The notes under the pieces are model-generated. The model was not told the origin of the DNA. It saw only the letters and a list, made by a program, of their open reading frames with translations, and did not search any database. Shown in pieces: positions 44,554-53,489 of a DNA stretch of 64,000 nt (positions within the stretch are counted from its first letter, which is position 1; every line of letters starts with the position of its first letter). The position numbers and the translations under genes were made by a program. Source of the stretch: Clostridiales bacterium Firm_08 (lineage in GTDB: Bacteria; Bacillota; Clostridia; Oscillospirales; QAKW01); the NCBI GenBank assembly GCA_001604045.1, contig LVAN01000021.1, positions 1 through 64,000 on the forward strand, given 5' to 3'.

Positions 44554-47151
44554 ATGGAAAAGATATCACCACTGATGCAGCAGTTTTTTGATATCAAGGA
44601 GCGGTACGGCGACCACATCCTTTTTTTCCGCGTGGGCGATTTTTACGAAATGTTTTACGATGACGCTCTCACGGCGTCAAAAGTCCTTGATCTCACACTG
44701 ACGGGAAAAAGTTGCGGACAGGAAGAGCGCGCGCCGATGTGCGGCGTGCCGTTTCACAGTTGTGATACGTATATCGCGAAACTTGTATCAAAAGGTTATA
44801 AAGTCGCTATCTGCGAGCAGATGGAGGATCCGGCGACGACCAAAGGACTTGTCAAAAGAGATGTCGTGCGCGTGATCACGCCGGGGACGGTTTCCGACAA
44901 GGCGATGCTCAAGGAGGACCGCAATAATTTCCTTGCGTGCGTTGCGACGTCCGATGAGGGTACGAGCGTCGCGTTCGCGGATATTTCGACCGGAGAGATC
45001 CACCTGACCTCCTTCACGACAGATGTTGAAAACTGCATTCTAAATGAGTTCAGCAAGTTTATGCCGGCGGAGATCCTTGTGATGCCCGCTGTGCTTGATA
45101 AATACCCCGCGATCCGTGAATTCGTAAAGGAAAAACTCGGCTCGCTCGTCACGCTGATGGACGATCTGCTGACGGATGGTATGGATGAGATCATAGCGGG
45201 TCACTTTAAAGTGGACAAGCCGGAACAGCTTGGGATCGAAAATGTTTTTCATCAAAAATACTGCTTGTACTATCTCTTGATCTATATTCACAATACGCAG
45301 AAATGCGATCTGAAGTACTTGACGCGCCTGGAGGTATATTCTCCAAAAAAATATATGGCGCTGGACATCACAGCAAGACGTAATTTGGAACTTGTGGAGA
45401 CGATGCATTCCCGCGAAAAGAACGGATCGTTGCTTTATGTACTTGACAAAACAAAGTCGGCGATGGGCGCGAGGACGCTTAGAAGTTGTGTGGAACGACC
45501 GCTTTTATCGCCGGTCGATATCGAACGGCGGCTGAGCGCTGTCGAGGAGCTCAACCGTGATGAGATCACGCGTGTGCGCGTCCAAAAGGATCTTTCCGAT
45601 GTTTACGATCTGGAACGTCTTCTGACAAAAGTAATGTACCGCAGCGCCAATCCGAAGGATCTTTTGGCTTTGAAACAGACGTTTGCGCTGATTCCGGATA
45701 TCAAGGCGGCGGTGTCCGGCTTTTCCTCCGCTCTTCTCAAAAAACTGTACGCCGGCATCGATGAGATGGGCGACCTCCACGATCTGATCTCCCGTGCCGT
45801 GGATGATGAGGCAAGCACCGTGATGCGGGATGGCGGATACATCAAGGCGGGCTACAACGCGGATGTTGACGAATACAGAAAACTGATCCACGATTCCGCC
45901 GCTGTGATCCACGAAGTGGAGAACCGCGAGCGGGAGAGGACGGGGATCAAGACCCTTAAAGTAGGATATAATCGCGTATTCGGTTATTATATCGAGATCA
46001 CGAGACAGTATTTTGATATGATCCCCGAGGATTATATCCGGAAACAGACGCTTACGGACAAAGAACGCTTCATCACACAGGAACTAAAAGAACTCGAATA
46101 CAAGATCATTTCCGCGAAGGACAAGGTTCTTGTTTTGGAACAGCATTTGTTTTCCGAAGTGCTTGAAACGCTCGCTGATTCCTACCGCCGCATTCAGACG
46201 ACGGCGGCATCTCTTGCGGCGCTTGATGTTTTGTGTTCGTTTTCACAGGTCTCGCTGGAGCAGAATTATGTTAAGCCCGAGATCACGGAGGACGACGTAC
46301 TTGAAATCGTGGACGGCAGACATCCTGTTGTGGAGACGCGGCTGAAAGACAGCCTGTTCGTGCCGAACGATCTTTATCTTAACCAGAACGATCAGCGTAT
46401 TATGATCATCACGGGACCCAATATGGGCGGAAAATCGACTTATATGCGTCAAACGGCGCTGATCGTCATAATGGCGCAGATCGGATGTTTCGTCCCGGCA
46501 CGCCGCGCGAGGATCGGACTGGTGGACAAGATCTTTACCCGTGTGGGAGCGGCGGACGATCTTTCCCTCGGACAATCCACTTTTATGCTCGAGATGTCGG
46601 AAGTCGCATATATTCTAAAAAACGCAACGCCGAGAAGTCTTTTGATCTTTGATGAGATCGGCAGGGGAACATCGACCTTTGACGGCATGAGTATCGCGCG
46701 CGCTGTTGTGGAGTATATCGCTAAAACACGCGCGGTACGCGCTAAAACTCTGTTTGCCACACATTATCACGAGCTTTGTACCCTTGAAGGGGAACTTGAC
46801 GGTGTTCTCAATTGCAGTGTTACGGTCAAAAAAAGAGGAGAACAGGTCGTGTTCCTTCGAAAGATCGTACAGGGCGGCGCGGATGAGAGTTTCGGGATCG
46901 AGGTAGCGGCGCTCGCGGGCATTCCGAAAGAAGTGGTTTTCCGAGCCAGAAAGATCCTTCAGACGATCACGCCGGAAGGGATCCTGCCGCCGAAAAGTCC
47001 GACGGAGCAAACACAGCAGATCAGTTTTGAGGACGTCTCCGGGCGTGAGATCACGGAGGAACTCAAAAAACTTGACGTCAGCACGCTGACGCCCATCGAG
47101 GCGATCTCGAAACTGTACGAACTTTCCAACAAAGCAAAAAATAACGGGTGA
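44554..47151 (+). CDS. mutS: DNA mismatch repair protein MutS
   Basis: Recognises mismatches and signals to MutL. The 865-residue protein has the mismatch-binding N terminus with the wedge motif FFRVGDFYEMF. Connector, lever and clamp domains follow, then the ATPase with Walker A GPNMGGKST (621-629), Walker B LLIFDEIGRGTSTFDG and the closing FATHYHEL. ATG 44554 is the only start that gives the normal N terminus. It is followed by mutL after ten bases. Confidence 0.97.
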   Translation: MEKISPLMQQFFDIKERYGDHILFFRVGDFYEMFYDDALTASKVLDLTLTGKSCGQEERAPMCGVPFHSCDTYIAKLVSKGYKVAICEQMEDPATTKGLVKRDVVRVITPGTVSDKAMLKEDRNNFLACVATSDEGTSVAFADISTGEIHLTSFTTDVENCILNEFSKFMPAEILVMPAVLDKYPAIREFVKEKLGSLVTLMDDLLTDGMDEIIAGHFKVDKPEQLGIENVFHQKYCLYYLLIYIHNTQKCDLKYLTRLEVYSPKKYMALDITARRNLELVETMHSREKNGSLLYVLDKTKSAMGARTLRSCVERPLLSPVDIERRLSAVEELNRDEITRVRVQKDLSDVYDLERLLTKVMYRSANPKDLLALKQTFALIPDIKAAVSGFSSALLKKLYAGIDEMGDLHDLISRAVDDEASTVMRDGGYIKAGYNADVDEYRKLIHDSAAVIHEVENRERERTGIKTLKVGYNRVFGYYIEITRQYFDMIPEDYIRKQTLTDKERFITQELKELEYKIISAKDKVLVLEQHLFSEVLETLADSYRRIQTTAASLAALDVLCSFSQVSLEQNYVKPEITEDDVLEIVDGRHPVVETRLKDSLFVPNDLYLNQNDQRIMIITGPNMGGKSTYMRQTALIVIMAQIGCFVPARRARIGLVDKIFTRVGAADDLSLGQSTFMLEMSEVAYILKNATPRSLLIFDEIGRGTSTFDGMSIARAVVEYIAKTRAVRAKTLFATHYHELCTLEGELDGVLNCSVTVKKRGEQVVFLRKIVQGGADESFGIEVAALAGIPKEVVFRARKILQTITPEGILPPKSPTEQTQQISFEDVSGREITEELKKLDVSTLTPIEAISKLYELSNKAKNNG

Positions 47152-47161
47152 GGAGAACAGG

Positions 47162-49111
47162 ATGGACAGAATACATATTATGCCGCCTTCTCTTGCCGAT
47201 AAGATCGCGGCTGGAGAAGTGGTCGAGCGTCCGGCGTCCGTTGTAAAGGAACTTGTTGAAAACGCGCTGGACGCGCACGCCACATCTATTTCCGTGGAAA
47301 TACGTCAGGGCGGAAAAACGTTTATACGGGTGACGGACAACGGCTATGGTATGACGCGTACGGACGCGCGCAACGCTTTTTTGCCGCACGCCACCAGCAA
47401 GATCTCCGAATATGAGGATCTCGATTCGTTAAAAACGTACGGTTTTCGCGGCGAGGCGCTTGCCGCGATCAGCGCTGTGTCGCGCATAGAACTCGTCACC
47501 CATACCGACGCCGCGCGTAACGGCGTGTTTCTCAGCCTGGAAGCGGGTAAGATCATCGAGGAGGATGAGGTGGGCGCGGCGCCGGGTACTACCATTATCG
47601 TTCGGGATCTGTTTTTCAACACGCCCGCCCGAATGTCTTTTTTAAAAAAAGACAAAACTGAAGCAGCCGCGATCGCGACTTTTCTGCAAAATATGGCGAT
47701 AGGACGGTATGACATATCATTCTCGCTTGTTTCCGACGGGAGAACGGTTTTCCGTACCAACAAGAGCAATGATATGAAAAACGCCATTCATTCCATATAC
47801 GGCGCCGAAATGGTGAGCCGCCTTATGCCCGTAAAATACAGTTATAAAAATATTTTGCTCAACGGATATATCGACACACCGGCGCACGCGCGGCTGGGAC
47901 GCAATATGCAGCTCACTTTTCTCAACGGCAGGCTGATCCGTTCCAAGGTTTGTTATGTTGGTCTTGATGACGGATTTGCGCCGGAATGCGAAAACACGAA
48001 GCATCCCGCTTGTTTCATCAACTATACGGTGGATCCGAGCGAGGTGGATGTGAATGTTCATCCCGCGAAAACGGAGGTCCGTTTTCTGAATGAAGGCGAT
48101 ATCATCCTGGGTACGAGGTTCGCGATACAGGATTCCTTCCAAAGAATGAAACCTTTGTATTATGAGGACGGAAAGACGGTTTCCGAGATCCTGACCATTC
48201 CGGGCGTTAAGATCGATCCTGCCGTGAATGGCAAGTTGGATCTGTTCGAGTTTGTCGGAAAAGTGAAAAAAGGCGAGATATCTATGGACCCGATCCATCG
48301 TCATGAGATCGAGATCGGACCGAACGGATTTGACGCTGAAACGATGGAAAAACTCGAATATCACTCGCTTCTTAGAAAAAACCGTCTCGGACCCGCGCTG
48401 GCCTCCGGTAAACCGGAGGAAGATTCCGTCATCCCGGAGGAGGATACAAAACTCGTTGAGAAGGAAACGGCTGACGCGGATATTCCGGAAACGCTGTTTG
48501 ATGATCGGGAGACGGATGAAAACGCCTTGCCGCCCGGCTTTAAAATAATCGGCGAGATCTTTCAGCTTTATTGTATCGTGGAGCATCACGACGAGATCGT
48601 GATCATAGATAAACACGCGGCGCATGAAAAGATGCTGTATAATAAACTTGTCCGGACCATGGAAATCTCCTCTCATGTGCCCGCTCAGATCCTTTTGACG
48701 CCCGTTGTCATCTCTCTTTCCGCGGAGGAAATGGACATAACGCTTCGTCATATCGGGGATTTTGTCAAGGTGGGGATGGATCTTGATGAATGCGGTCCCA
48801 ATCAGATCGCTGTCAAAACGATCCCTATGCACCTCCCGAATGAGCAGGTGACGGATATCTTTTTTGATTTGCTGAAAACGATTTCCGAGAAAAAAACGGG
48901 AAAATTCACGGATTATCAGGAAAAGTTTTTCAGAACCATCGCGTGCCGCTCCGCCATCAAGGCGGGCAAGGAGACAAGGCCTGAGGAAATGGGACCGCTT
49001 GTCGCCCGGATCCTTTCGGATGAGAATATGAAGTTTTGTCCGCACGGCAGACCGATCTATATGATCCGCTCAAAAAAAGAGCTGGATAAGTTGTTCAAGA
49101 GGATCAAGTGA
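47162..49111 (+). CDS. mutL: DNA mismatch repair protein MutL (endonuclease-type)
   Basis: GHKL ATPase that links MutS to strand incision. The 649 residues have the N-terminal ATPase motifs ELVENALDAHA, DNGYGM and GFRGEALAAI. The C-terminal domain carries endonuclease motifs: ACRSAIKAG, QILLTP and FCPHGRP. The metal motif DQHA-x2-E-x4-E reads DKHAAHE at 483-489, but its last acidic position is N494. Most likely it still nicks DNA, as the other motifs are intact. AGGAGAA precedes the ATG. Confidence 0.95.
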   Translation: MDRIHIMPPSLADKIAAGEVVERPASVVKELVENALDAHATSISVEIRQGGKTFIRVTDNGYGMTRTDARNAFLPHATSKISEYEDLDSLKTYGFRGEALAAISAVSRIELVTHTDAARNGVFLSLEAGKIIEEDEVGAAPGTTIIVRDLFFNTPARMSFLKKDKTEAAAIATFLQNMAIGRYDISFSLVSDGRTVFRTNKSNDMKNAIHSIYGAEMVSRLMPVKYSYKNILLNGYIDTPAHARLGRNMQLTFLNGRLIRSKVCYVGLDDGFAPECENTKHPACFINYTVDPSEVDVNVHPAKTEVRFLNEGDIILGTRFAIQDSFQRMKPLYYEDGKTVSEILTIPGVKIDPAVNGKLDLFEFVGKVKKGEISMDPIHRHEIEIGPNGFDAETMEKLEYHSLLRKNRLGPALASGKPEEDSVIPEEDTKLVEKETADADIPETLFDDRETDENALPPGFKIIGEIFQLYCIVEHHDEIVIIDKHAAHEKMLYNKLVRTMEISSHVPAQILLTPVVISLSAEEMDITLRHIGDFVKVGMDLDECGPNQIAVKTIPMHLPNEQVTDIFFDLLKTISEKKTGKFTDYQEKFFRTIACRSAIKAGKETRPEEMGPLVARILSDENMKFCPHGRPIYMIRSKKELDKLFKRIK

Positions 49112-50022
49112 TGGCGTCGATCGTTTCTGTTGTCGGTCCGACGGCATCCGGGAAGACTGCTCTCGGGATCGCGCTGGCAAAACAGCTTGGCGCTCATGTC
49201 ATTTCCATGGACTCCATGCAGATCTACCAAAAAATGGATATCGGTACCGCGAAAGTGAAGCCGGAGGAAATGATGGGCGTTCCCCATCATATGATCGATA
49301 TTGCGTCACCTGCGGAAAAGTACAGCGTTCGGCAATTCGTTGAAAAGGCGCGCGGGATCGTGGACGAACTTTTGAAACAAAATATCAGCGTCGTTCTCGT
49401 CGGAGGCACGGGGCTATATCTTGATCATCTGATACGGGATACAAGATTTGCGGAAGTTGATACGGATGAGCATCTGCGTGTCGCATTGTCTCAAAAAAGC
49501 GCGCGGGATCTTTATGACGAACTTGCGGAAGTCGATCCGTCGTCCGCGGCGAGATTGCACCCGAATGACAAAAAGCGTGTGACCCGCGCGTTGGAGATCT
49601 ATCTGACAAGCGGCAAAACGGCAACGTACTGGAATGAAAAAAGTCACTGTGACAGCAGACCGCTGGACGTCGTTATGATCGGACTTTCATACAGCGACCG
49701 TGAAACACTGTATGAAAGGATCGACAAAAGAGTGGATAAGATGATCTCACTCGGACTTGAACAGGAGGTCCGCTCACTGCTTTCAATGGATGGGTTTCTG
49801 CACTCGACCGCCGCAAAGGCGATCGGGTATAAAGAAATGATCCTGTATTTGCAGGGTGAGATCACGCTGGAGAGCGCGGTACTGATGATCAAACAAAACA
49901 CGCGCCGTTACGCCAAGCGTCAACTCACATGGTTCCGCCATGAGACGGATATTCATTGGCTGGAAGCGGATCGGCCTTTTGACCGCATCCTGGCTGACGC
50001 TCTCGCCGTCATTAAAGAATAA
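49111..50022 (+). CDS. miaA: tRNA dimethylallyltransferase MiaA
   Basis: Transfers a dimethylallyl group to N6 of A37 in tRNAs reading UNN codons, the step before MiaB. The 303 residues carry the P-loop GPTASGKT (9-16), SMDSMQIYQKMDIGTAK, the substrate loop GGTGLYLDHL and the C-terminal KQNTRRYAKRQLTWFR. ATG 49111 overlaps the mutL stop by one base and follows AGAGGA. It lies in the same transcript as miaB. Confidence 0.96.
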   Translation: MASIVSVVGPTASGKTALGIALAKQLGAHVISMDSMQIYQKMDIGTAKVKPEEMMGVPHHMIDIASPAEKYSVRQFVEKARGIVDELLKQNISVVLVGGTGLYLDHLIRDTRFAEVDTDEHLRVALSQKSARDLYDELAEVDPSSAARLHPNDKKRVTRALEIYLTSGKTATYWNEKSHCDSRPLDVVMIGLSYSDRETLYERIDKRVDKMISLGLEQEVRSLLSMDGFLHSTAAKAIGYKEMILYLQGEITLESAVLMIKQNTRRYAKRQLTWFRHETDIHWLEADRPFDRILADALAVIKE

Positions 50023-50032
50023 AGGAGACGTT

Positions 50033-51253
50033 ATGAAAAACATTTCTGCCTTTGCTAAGACACTTTCCGCGATCTTTATTTTGTTGATCGTGGCAATGGT
50101 GGGATATCAGGTCTACAATTTTTTTGTATTGACCATTCATACGGAGTATGCGGTCGAAGCCTCTATGGAAGACAGTTTCGAAGTGAGCGGGATCGCGTGC
50201 CGGACGGAAAAGATCGTTCAAAAGAGTTCCGACGGTTATTACGATATCATACGTGAAAACGGTGAAAAGATCTCGCGCGGCGGAACGATCGCAAACGTTT
50301 ATTCCGACGTCGATCAGGTCAAGGCGCAGGAAAGGATCCGTCAGATCATGGCATTGATCGAGGAATATTCCGCCGCGGTGGTCTCGATCCCTTCTTACAG
50401 CGGGGATAATACAAATTACGACTTTCAGATCAATACCTGTCTCAGATCTTATGAGGATGCGCTCCATTCCGATCAGCCGCAAGCGGCGGCGACCGCGCTT
50501 GAAGCGTTTGAAAAGAGCGTATATGTCAAACAGATCGTTTGCGGACAGGCTACTGACTATCAGCAGAGGATAGAGGAACTGCGGCAGCAGGAAGCGTCGC
50601 TCAGGTCCGGGATCGCCGCAACGTCCGGCAAGGTCGTAACGGACGCGTCAGGTTATTTTTCAAGAAACATCGACGGATTTGAGGAACAGCTTGTCGTTGG
50701 ATCGCTTATGGAGTATGACGTAAAAGCCTTTAACGAGATATATCAAAAGCTCGAAAACGGAGAAACGCCGGCTCATAAGGAAGGCATAGCCAAGATCATT
50801 ACCGATTATAAGTGGCAGTATTTCTTCGTTGCGCCGAAAAACAAAACGGAAAAATACAAGGTCGGAAAAAATATTTCGCTCAGATTTTCGGATTCTTCTT
50901 CCGATGTCATCGATGCCAGCATCATCGTTATGCGTGAGGAGGGCGACAATGTTCTCATTGGTGTTGAATGCGCCAGTCTTGATCCTGATCTTTTGGTTTC
51001 GAGGATCCTTGACGCTTCCGTGATCGTTAAGGCATACTCCGGTATTCGCGTCGACAGGAACAGCATCCGTATGGTCGATGATCAAACCGGTGTTTTTGTA
51101 AAATCCGGTTCGATCATAAAGTTTAAAAAAGTCAACGTTCTTTATATGGGGAGTTCCTACGCTTTGATCGAAAAGACAGAGGGCGGCGTTGAGAACTATG
51201 ACGAAGTGCTCACGGATGGTAAAAACCTGTATGACGGCAAGATCATATCGTAA
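50033..51253 (+). CDS. HlyD-like membrane adaptor protein of the division cluster, unknown function
   Basis: A 406-residue protein with an N-terminal membrane anchor (about residues 10-32) and a large extracytoplasmic part. The layout is HlyD/MFP-like: a lipoyl-like half motif (GYYDIIRENGEKISRGGTIANVYSD) and a helical stretch at about 100-200 with predicted coiled coil. A beta-barrel-like region follows with paired IRVDRNSIRMVDDQTGVFV. No ABC transporter gene is near. Similar genes often precede yggS-sepF in Clostridia, suggesting an envelope role coupled to division. GGAG precedes ATG 50033. Confidence 0.8.
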   Translation: MKNISAFAKTLSAIFILLIVAMVGYQVYNFFVLTIHTEYAVEASMEDSFEVSGIACRTEKIVQKSSDGYYDIIRENGEKISRGGTIANVYSDVDQVKAQERIRQIMALIEEYSAAVVSIPSYSGDNTNYDFQINTCLRSYEDALHSDQPQAAATALEAFEKSVYVKQIVCGQATDYQQRIEELRQQEASLRSGIAATSGKVVTDASGYFSRNIDGFEEQLVVGSLMEYDVKAFNEIYQKLENGETPAHKEGIAKIITDYKWQYFFVAPKNKTEKYKVGKNISLRFSDSSSDVIDASIIVMREEGDNVLIGVECASLDPDLLVSRILDASVIVKAYSGIRVDRNSIRMVDDQTGVFVKSGSIIKFKKVNVLYMGSSYALIEKTEGGVENYDEVLTDGKNLYDGKIIS

Positions 51254-51260
51254 GGGGGAT

Positions 51261-51947
51261 ATGAGTACATATATGTATGAAGGCGTTTTAGAGAACATTC
51301 AAAAGATAAACGATGATATAAAAGGCAAAAACGTCACGCTGCTTGCGGTCACAAAGACCGTACCGGCAGAGATCATCAACCGCGCCATCCTGGAAGGCGG
51401 CATACGGTATATCGGCGAAAACCGTGTTCAGGAACTGCTTTCGAAATATGACGCTCTTGCAAAGAAAGATGAACTTCACGTCCATCTGATCGGTTCTCTG
51501 CAGACGAACAAGGTAAAATATATCATCGATAAAGTGGAATTGATCCAATCAGTCGACAGCGTCCGTTTGGTCGATGAAATCGAAAAACAGGCGGCAAAGA
51601 TCGGGAAAACGCAGGATATCCTGATCGAGGTCAATATCGGCGGTGAGCAGAGCAAAGGGGGCATCCCGCCTGAAACATTACCTGATTTGATCCGACATGT
51701 TTCGATATGCGCTCATGTGCGGTGGCGTGGACTGATGTGTATTCCGCCGTTTTCGGCAAGTGAGGAGCAACTCTCGCAATATTTTTGTTCAATGCGAAAA
51801 TTATTGGTTGACAATGTAAACAAAAAGTTAGATAATATAGATAGTTATATTCTGTCAATGGGGATGTCCCATGACTATAAGATCGCGATCGAGGCGGGGA
51901 GCAATATGATTCGTGTCGGGAGCGCGATCTTTGGAAATCGTAAATGA
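51261..51947 (+). CDS. Pyridoxal phosphate homeostasis protein YggS/YlmE
   Basis: PLP-binding protein with an alanine-racemase-like barrel but no known catalysis; it balances free B6 vitamers and amino-acid pools. The 228 residues contain the PLP lysine in LLAVTKTVPAE, then IGENRVQEL, HLIGSLQTNKVKYI and LSMGMSHDYKIAI with the phosphate-binding GSNMIRVGSAIFG. The start lies very close to AAGGGGG. It is the ylmE position of the division cluster. Confidence 0.94.
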   Translation: MSTYMYEGVLENIQKINDDIKGKNVTLLAVTKTVPAEIINRAILEGGIRYIGENRVQELLSKYDALAKKDELHVHLIGSLQTNKVKYIIDKVELIQSVDSVRLVDEIEKQAAKIGKTQDILIEVNIGGEQSKGGIPPETLPDLIRHVSICAHVRWRGLMCIPPFSASEEQLSQYFCSMRKLLVDNVNKKLDNIDSYILSMGMSHDYKIAIEAGSNMIRVGSAIFGNRK

Positions 51948-51960
51948 CGGAGGAATTCAA

Positions 51961-52494
51961 ATGGACTGGTGGACAAAACTGAAACGGATCATGGGCGTTC
52001 CGGAAGATGATTTTATCGCAGATGAGCAGGAAACGGATGAAATCGAAACGGAGAATAAACGCAGCAGTTTCTTTGCCGGACGGAAAAGAAAAGAAGTTGA
52101 GGCGGATGAGCCGATCCGCCGCGCCGAGGAACGTGTGAGTGTGCGGCGTGAGCCGCGTAAGGAAACACGTACCGTGAGCCGCGGCAGAGATGAAAAATAT
52201 ATGAACATCCATGCGACGACGCAACTTCAGGTCGTTCTTGTCAAACCGGAGGAGTATCAGGAGGCGACACAGATCGCCGATCATCTGATCAACAAAAACA
52301 CTGTCCTTTTGAATTTGGAAGGCGTCGATCGTGAGACGGTGCGCAGGATGATTGACTTTTTAGGCGGCGTCGCGTACGCGCAGGGCGGTATGCTCAAACG
52401 TGTCGCCAACGGCACCTTTATCATTACACCGTATGATGTCGATATCGTGGGAGATGTGCTGGATGAACTCAAGATCGATCACATTTCTTTTTGA
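51961..52494 (+). CDS. sepF: Cell division protein SepF
   Basis: Ring-forming protein that anchors FtsZ to the membrane and shapes the septum. The 177 residues start with an amphipathic membrane-targeting helix (MDWWTKLKRIMG). A charged linker of about 70 residues follows, then the DUF552 SepF core (LQVVLVKPEEYQEATQIAD, LNLEGVDRETVRRMIDFL, GGVAYAQGGMLKRVANGTFI). GGAGG precedes ATG 51961. Neighbours yggS, yggT, ylmH and divIVA are the standard group. Confidence 0.95.
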   Translation: MDWWTKLKRIMGVPEDDFIADEQETDEIETENKRSSFFAGRKRKEVEADEPIRRAEERVSVRREPRKETRTVSRGRDEKYMNIHATTQLQVVLVKPEEYQEATQIADHLINKNTVLLNLEGVDRETVRRMIDFLGGVAYAQGGMLKRVANGTFIITPYDVDIVGDVLDELKIDHISF

Positions 52495-52500
52495 TCGGAT

Positions 52501-52752
52501 ATGATGTTTCTTTTTGTTTTACGGCTGATCATTCGCGCGTTTGACTTTATTTTGCTGGCTTACTGCGTTTTTTCATGGTTTATCCGGGATCCATCCAATT
52601 CCGTTTACCGTGTGCTCGCTTCAATTTGCGACCCGATTTTGGATCCTTTTCGGAAACTTCTCTCCCGGATCCCGTTTTTGCAGAACAGCCCGATCGATTT
52701 TTCGCCTGTCGCGTTGATGCTCGTTTTGTCGCTTCTTTTAAGGTTCCTTTGA
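52501..52752 (+). CDS. YggT family membrane protein
   Basis: An 83-residue protein with two membrane segments (about 3-22 and 65-83) and the YggT signature RVLASICDPILDPFRKLLSRI between them. Members (YlmG in Bacillus) sit in the sepF cluster and affect division or membrane organisation; no biochemical activity is established. It begins with two adjacent ATG codons, either of which could be used. Confidence 0.92.
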   Translation: MMFLFVLRLIIRAFDFILLAYCVFSWFIRDPSNSVYRVLASICDPILDPFRKLLSRIPFLQNSPIDFSPVALMLVLSLLLRFL

Positions 52753-52753
52753 T

Positions 52754-53473
52754 ATGTCTGAGATAGAGGATAAGATCGCGACAGCGTTCACCGCTGATAA
52801 AACACAATATACCGCGTTTATGAGTATGAGTGAGATCAGCGACGCGATGCAGTCTGTCGCGTACAGCGGGATATGTTATCGTGTTTGGGGCGGATATGAA
52901 AATGCCGAACGTAAAATGATCGGTCTTTCTCCGCAAAGCGAGCCAAATGATTTTCCGATCGTCATAATGACAGGGGAGACGGATCGTTTCGGCGAGGTCA
53001 CGCATCGTGATGTGCTGGGTGCCGTCATGTCGTCCGGGATCGAGCGTAAATGTGTCGGAGACATTTTGGTGGATCCTGAGAAAAACCTCGTATATCTTTT
53101 CACTATCGCGCATATGGCGGATTATATCGCAGACCAGGTCACTTCTATCGGACGTTGTTCCGTTCGCTGGAAAATCGCAACGGATATCTCCTCTTTGCCG
53201 GAAGCCGGCAGGGAAAAGAGAAAGCTCTCGGTATCATCTTTGCGTATTGACTGTGTCATTGCCGGCGTATACGGATTGTCCCGCAACACGGCGCAGGATT
53301 TGATCCTTCGTCATCTTGTATTCGCGGACCACCGTGAGATCGTAAAGCCGACGGCGTTGTTGCGTCCCGGATCGTCTGTTACGGTCAGAGGATATGGTAA
53401 ATTCGTTTTTTCGGGTGTTGACGGAATGTCAAGAAAAGGAAAAACGTATATTATAGCAGAAGTTTTTAAATAA
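52754..53473 (+). CDS. S4-domain RNA-binding protein YlmH
   Basis: A 239-residue protein with the YlmH N-terminal domain and a C-terminal S4 RNA-binding domain (KLSVSSLRIDCVIAGVYGLSR, then GSSVTVRGYGKFVF). YlmH homologues bind stalled large ribosomal subunits and help ribosome-associated quality control in Bacillus, partly backing up RqcP. It starts one base after yggT. Its place beside divIVA is conserved in Bacillota. Confidence 0.9.
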   Translation: MSEIEDKIATAFTADKTQYTAFMSMSEISDAMQSVAYSGICYRVWGGYENAERKMIGLSPQSEPNDFPIVIMTGETDRFGEVTHRDVLGAVMSSGIERKCVGDILVDPEKNLVYLFTIAHMADYIADQVTSIGRCSVRWKIATDISSLPEAGREKRKLSVSSLRIDCVIAGVYGLSRNTAQDLILRHLVFADHREIVKPTALLRPGSSVTVRGYGKFVFSGVDGMSRKGKTYIIAEVFK

Positions 53474-53489
53474 AGAGATGGAGGACAGT

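Noticed and set aside
47717..49045. A 442-codon open frame antisense to mutL
   Set aside because: Low-complexity His/Arg-rich translation with no initiation signal, opposite a complete MutL.
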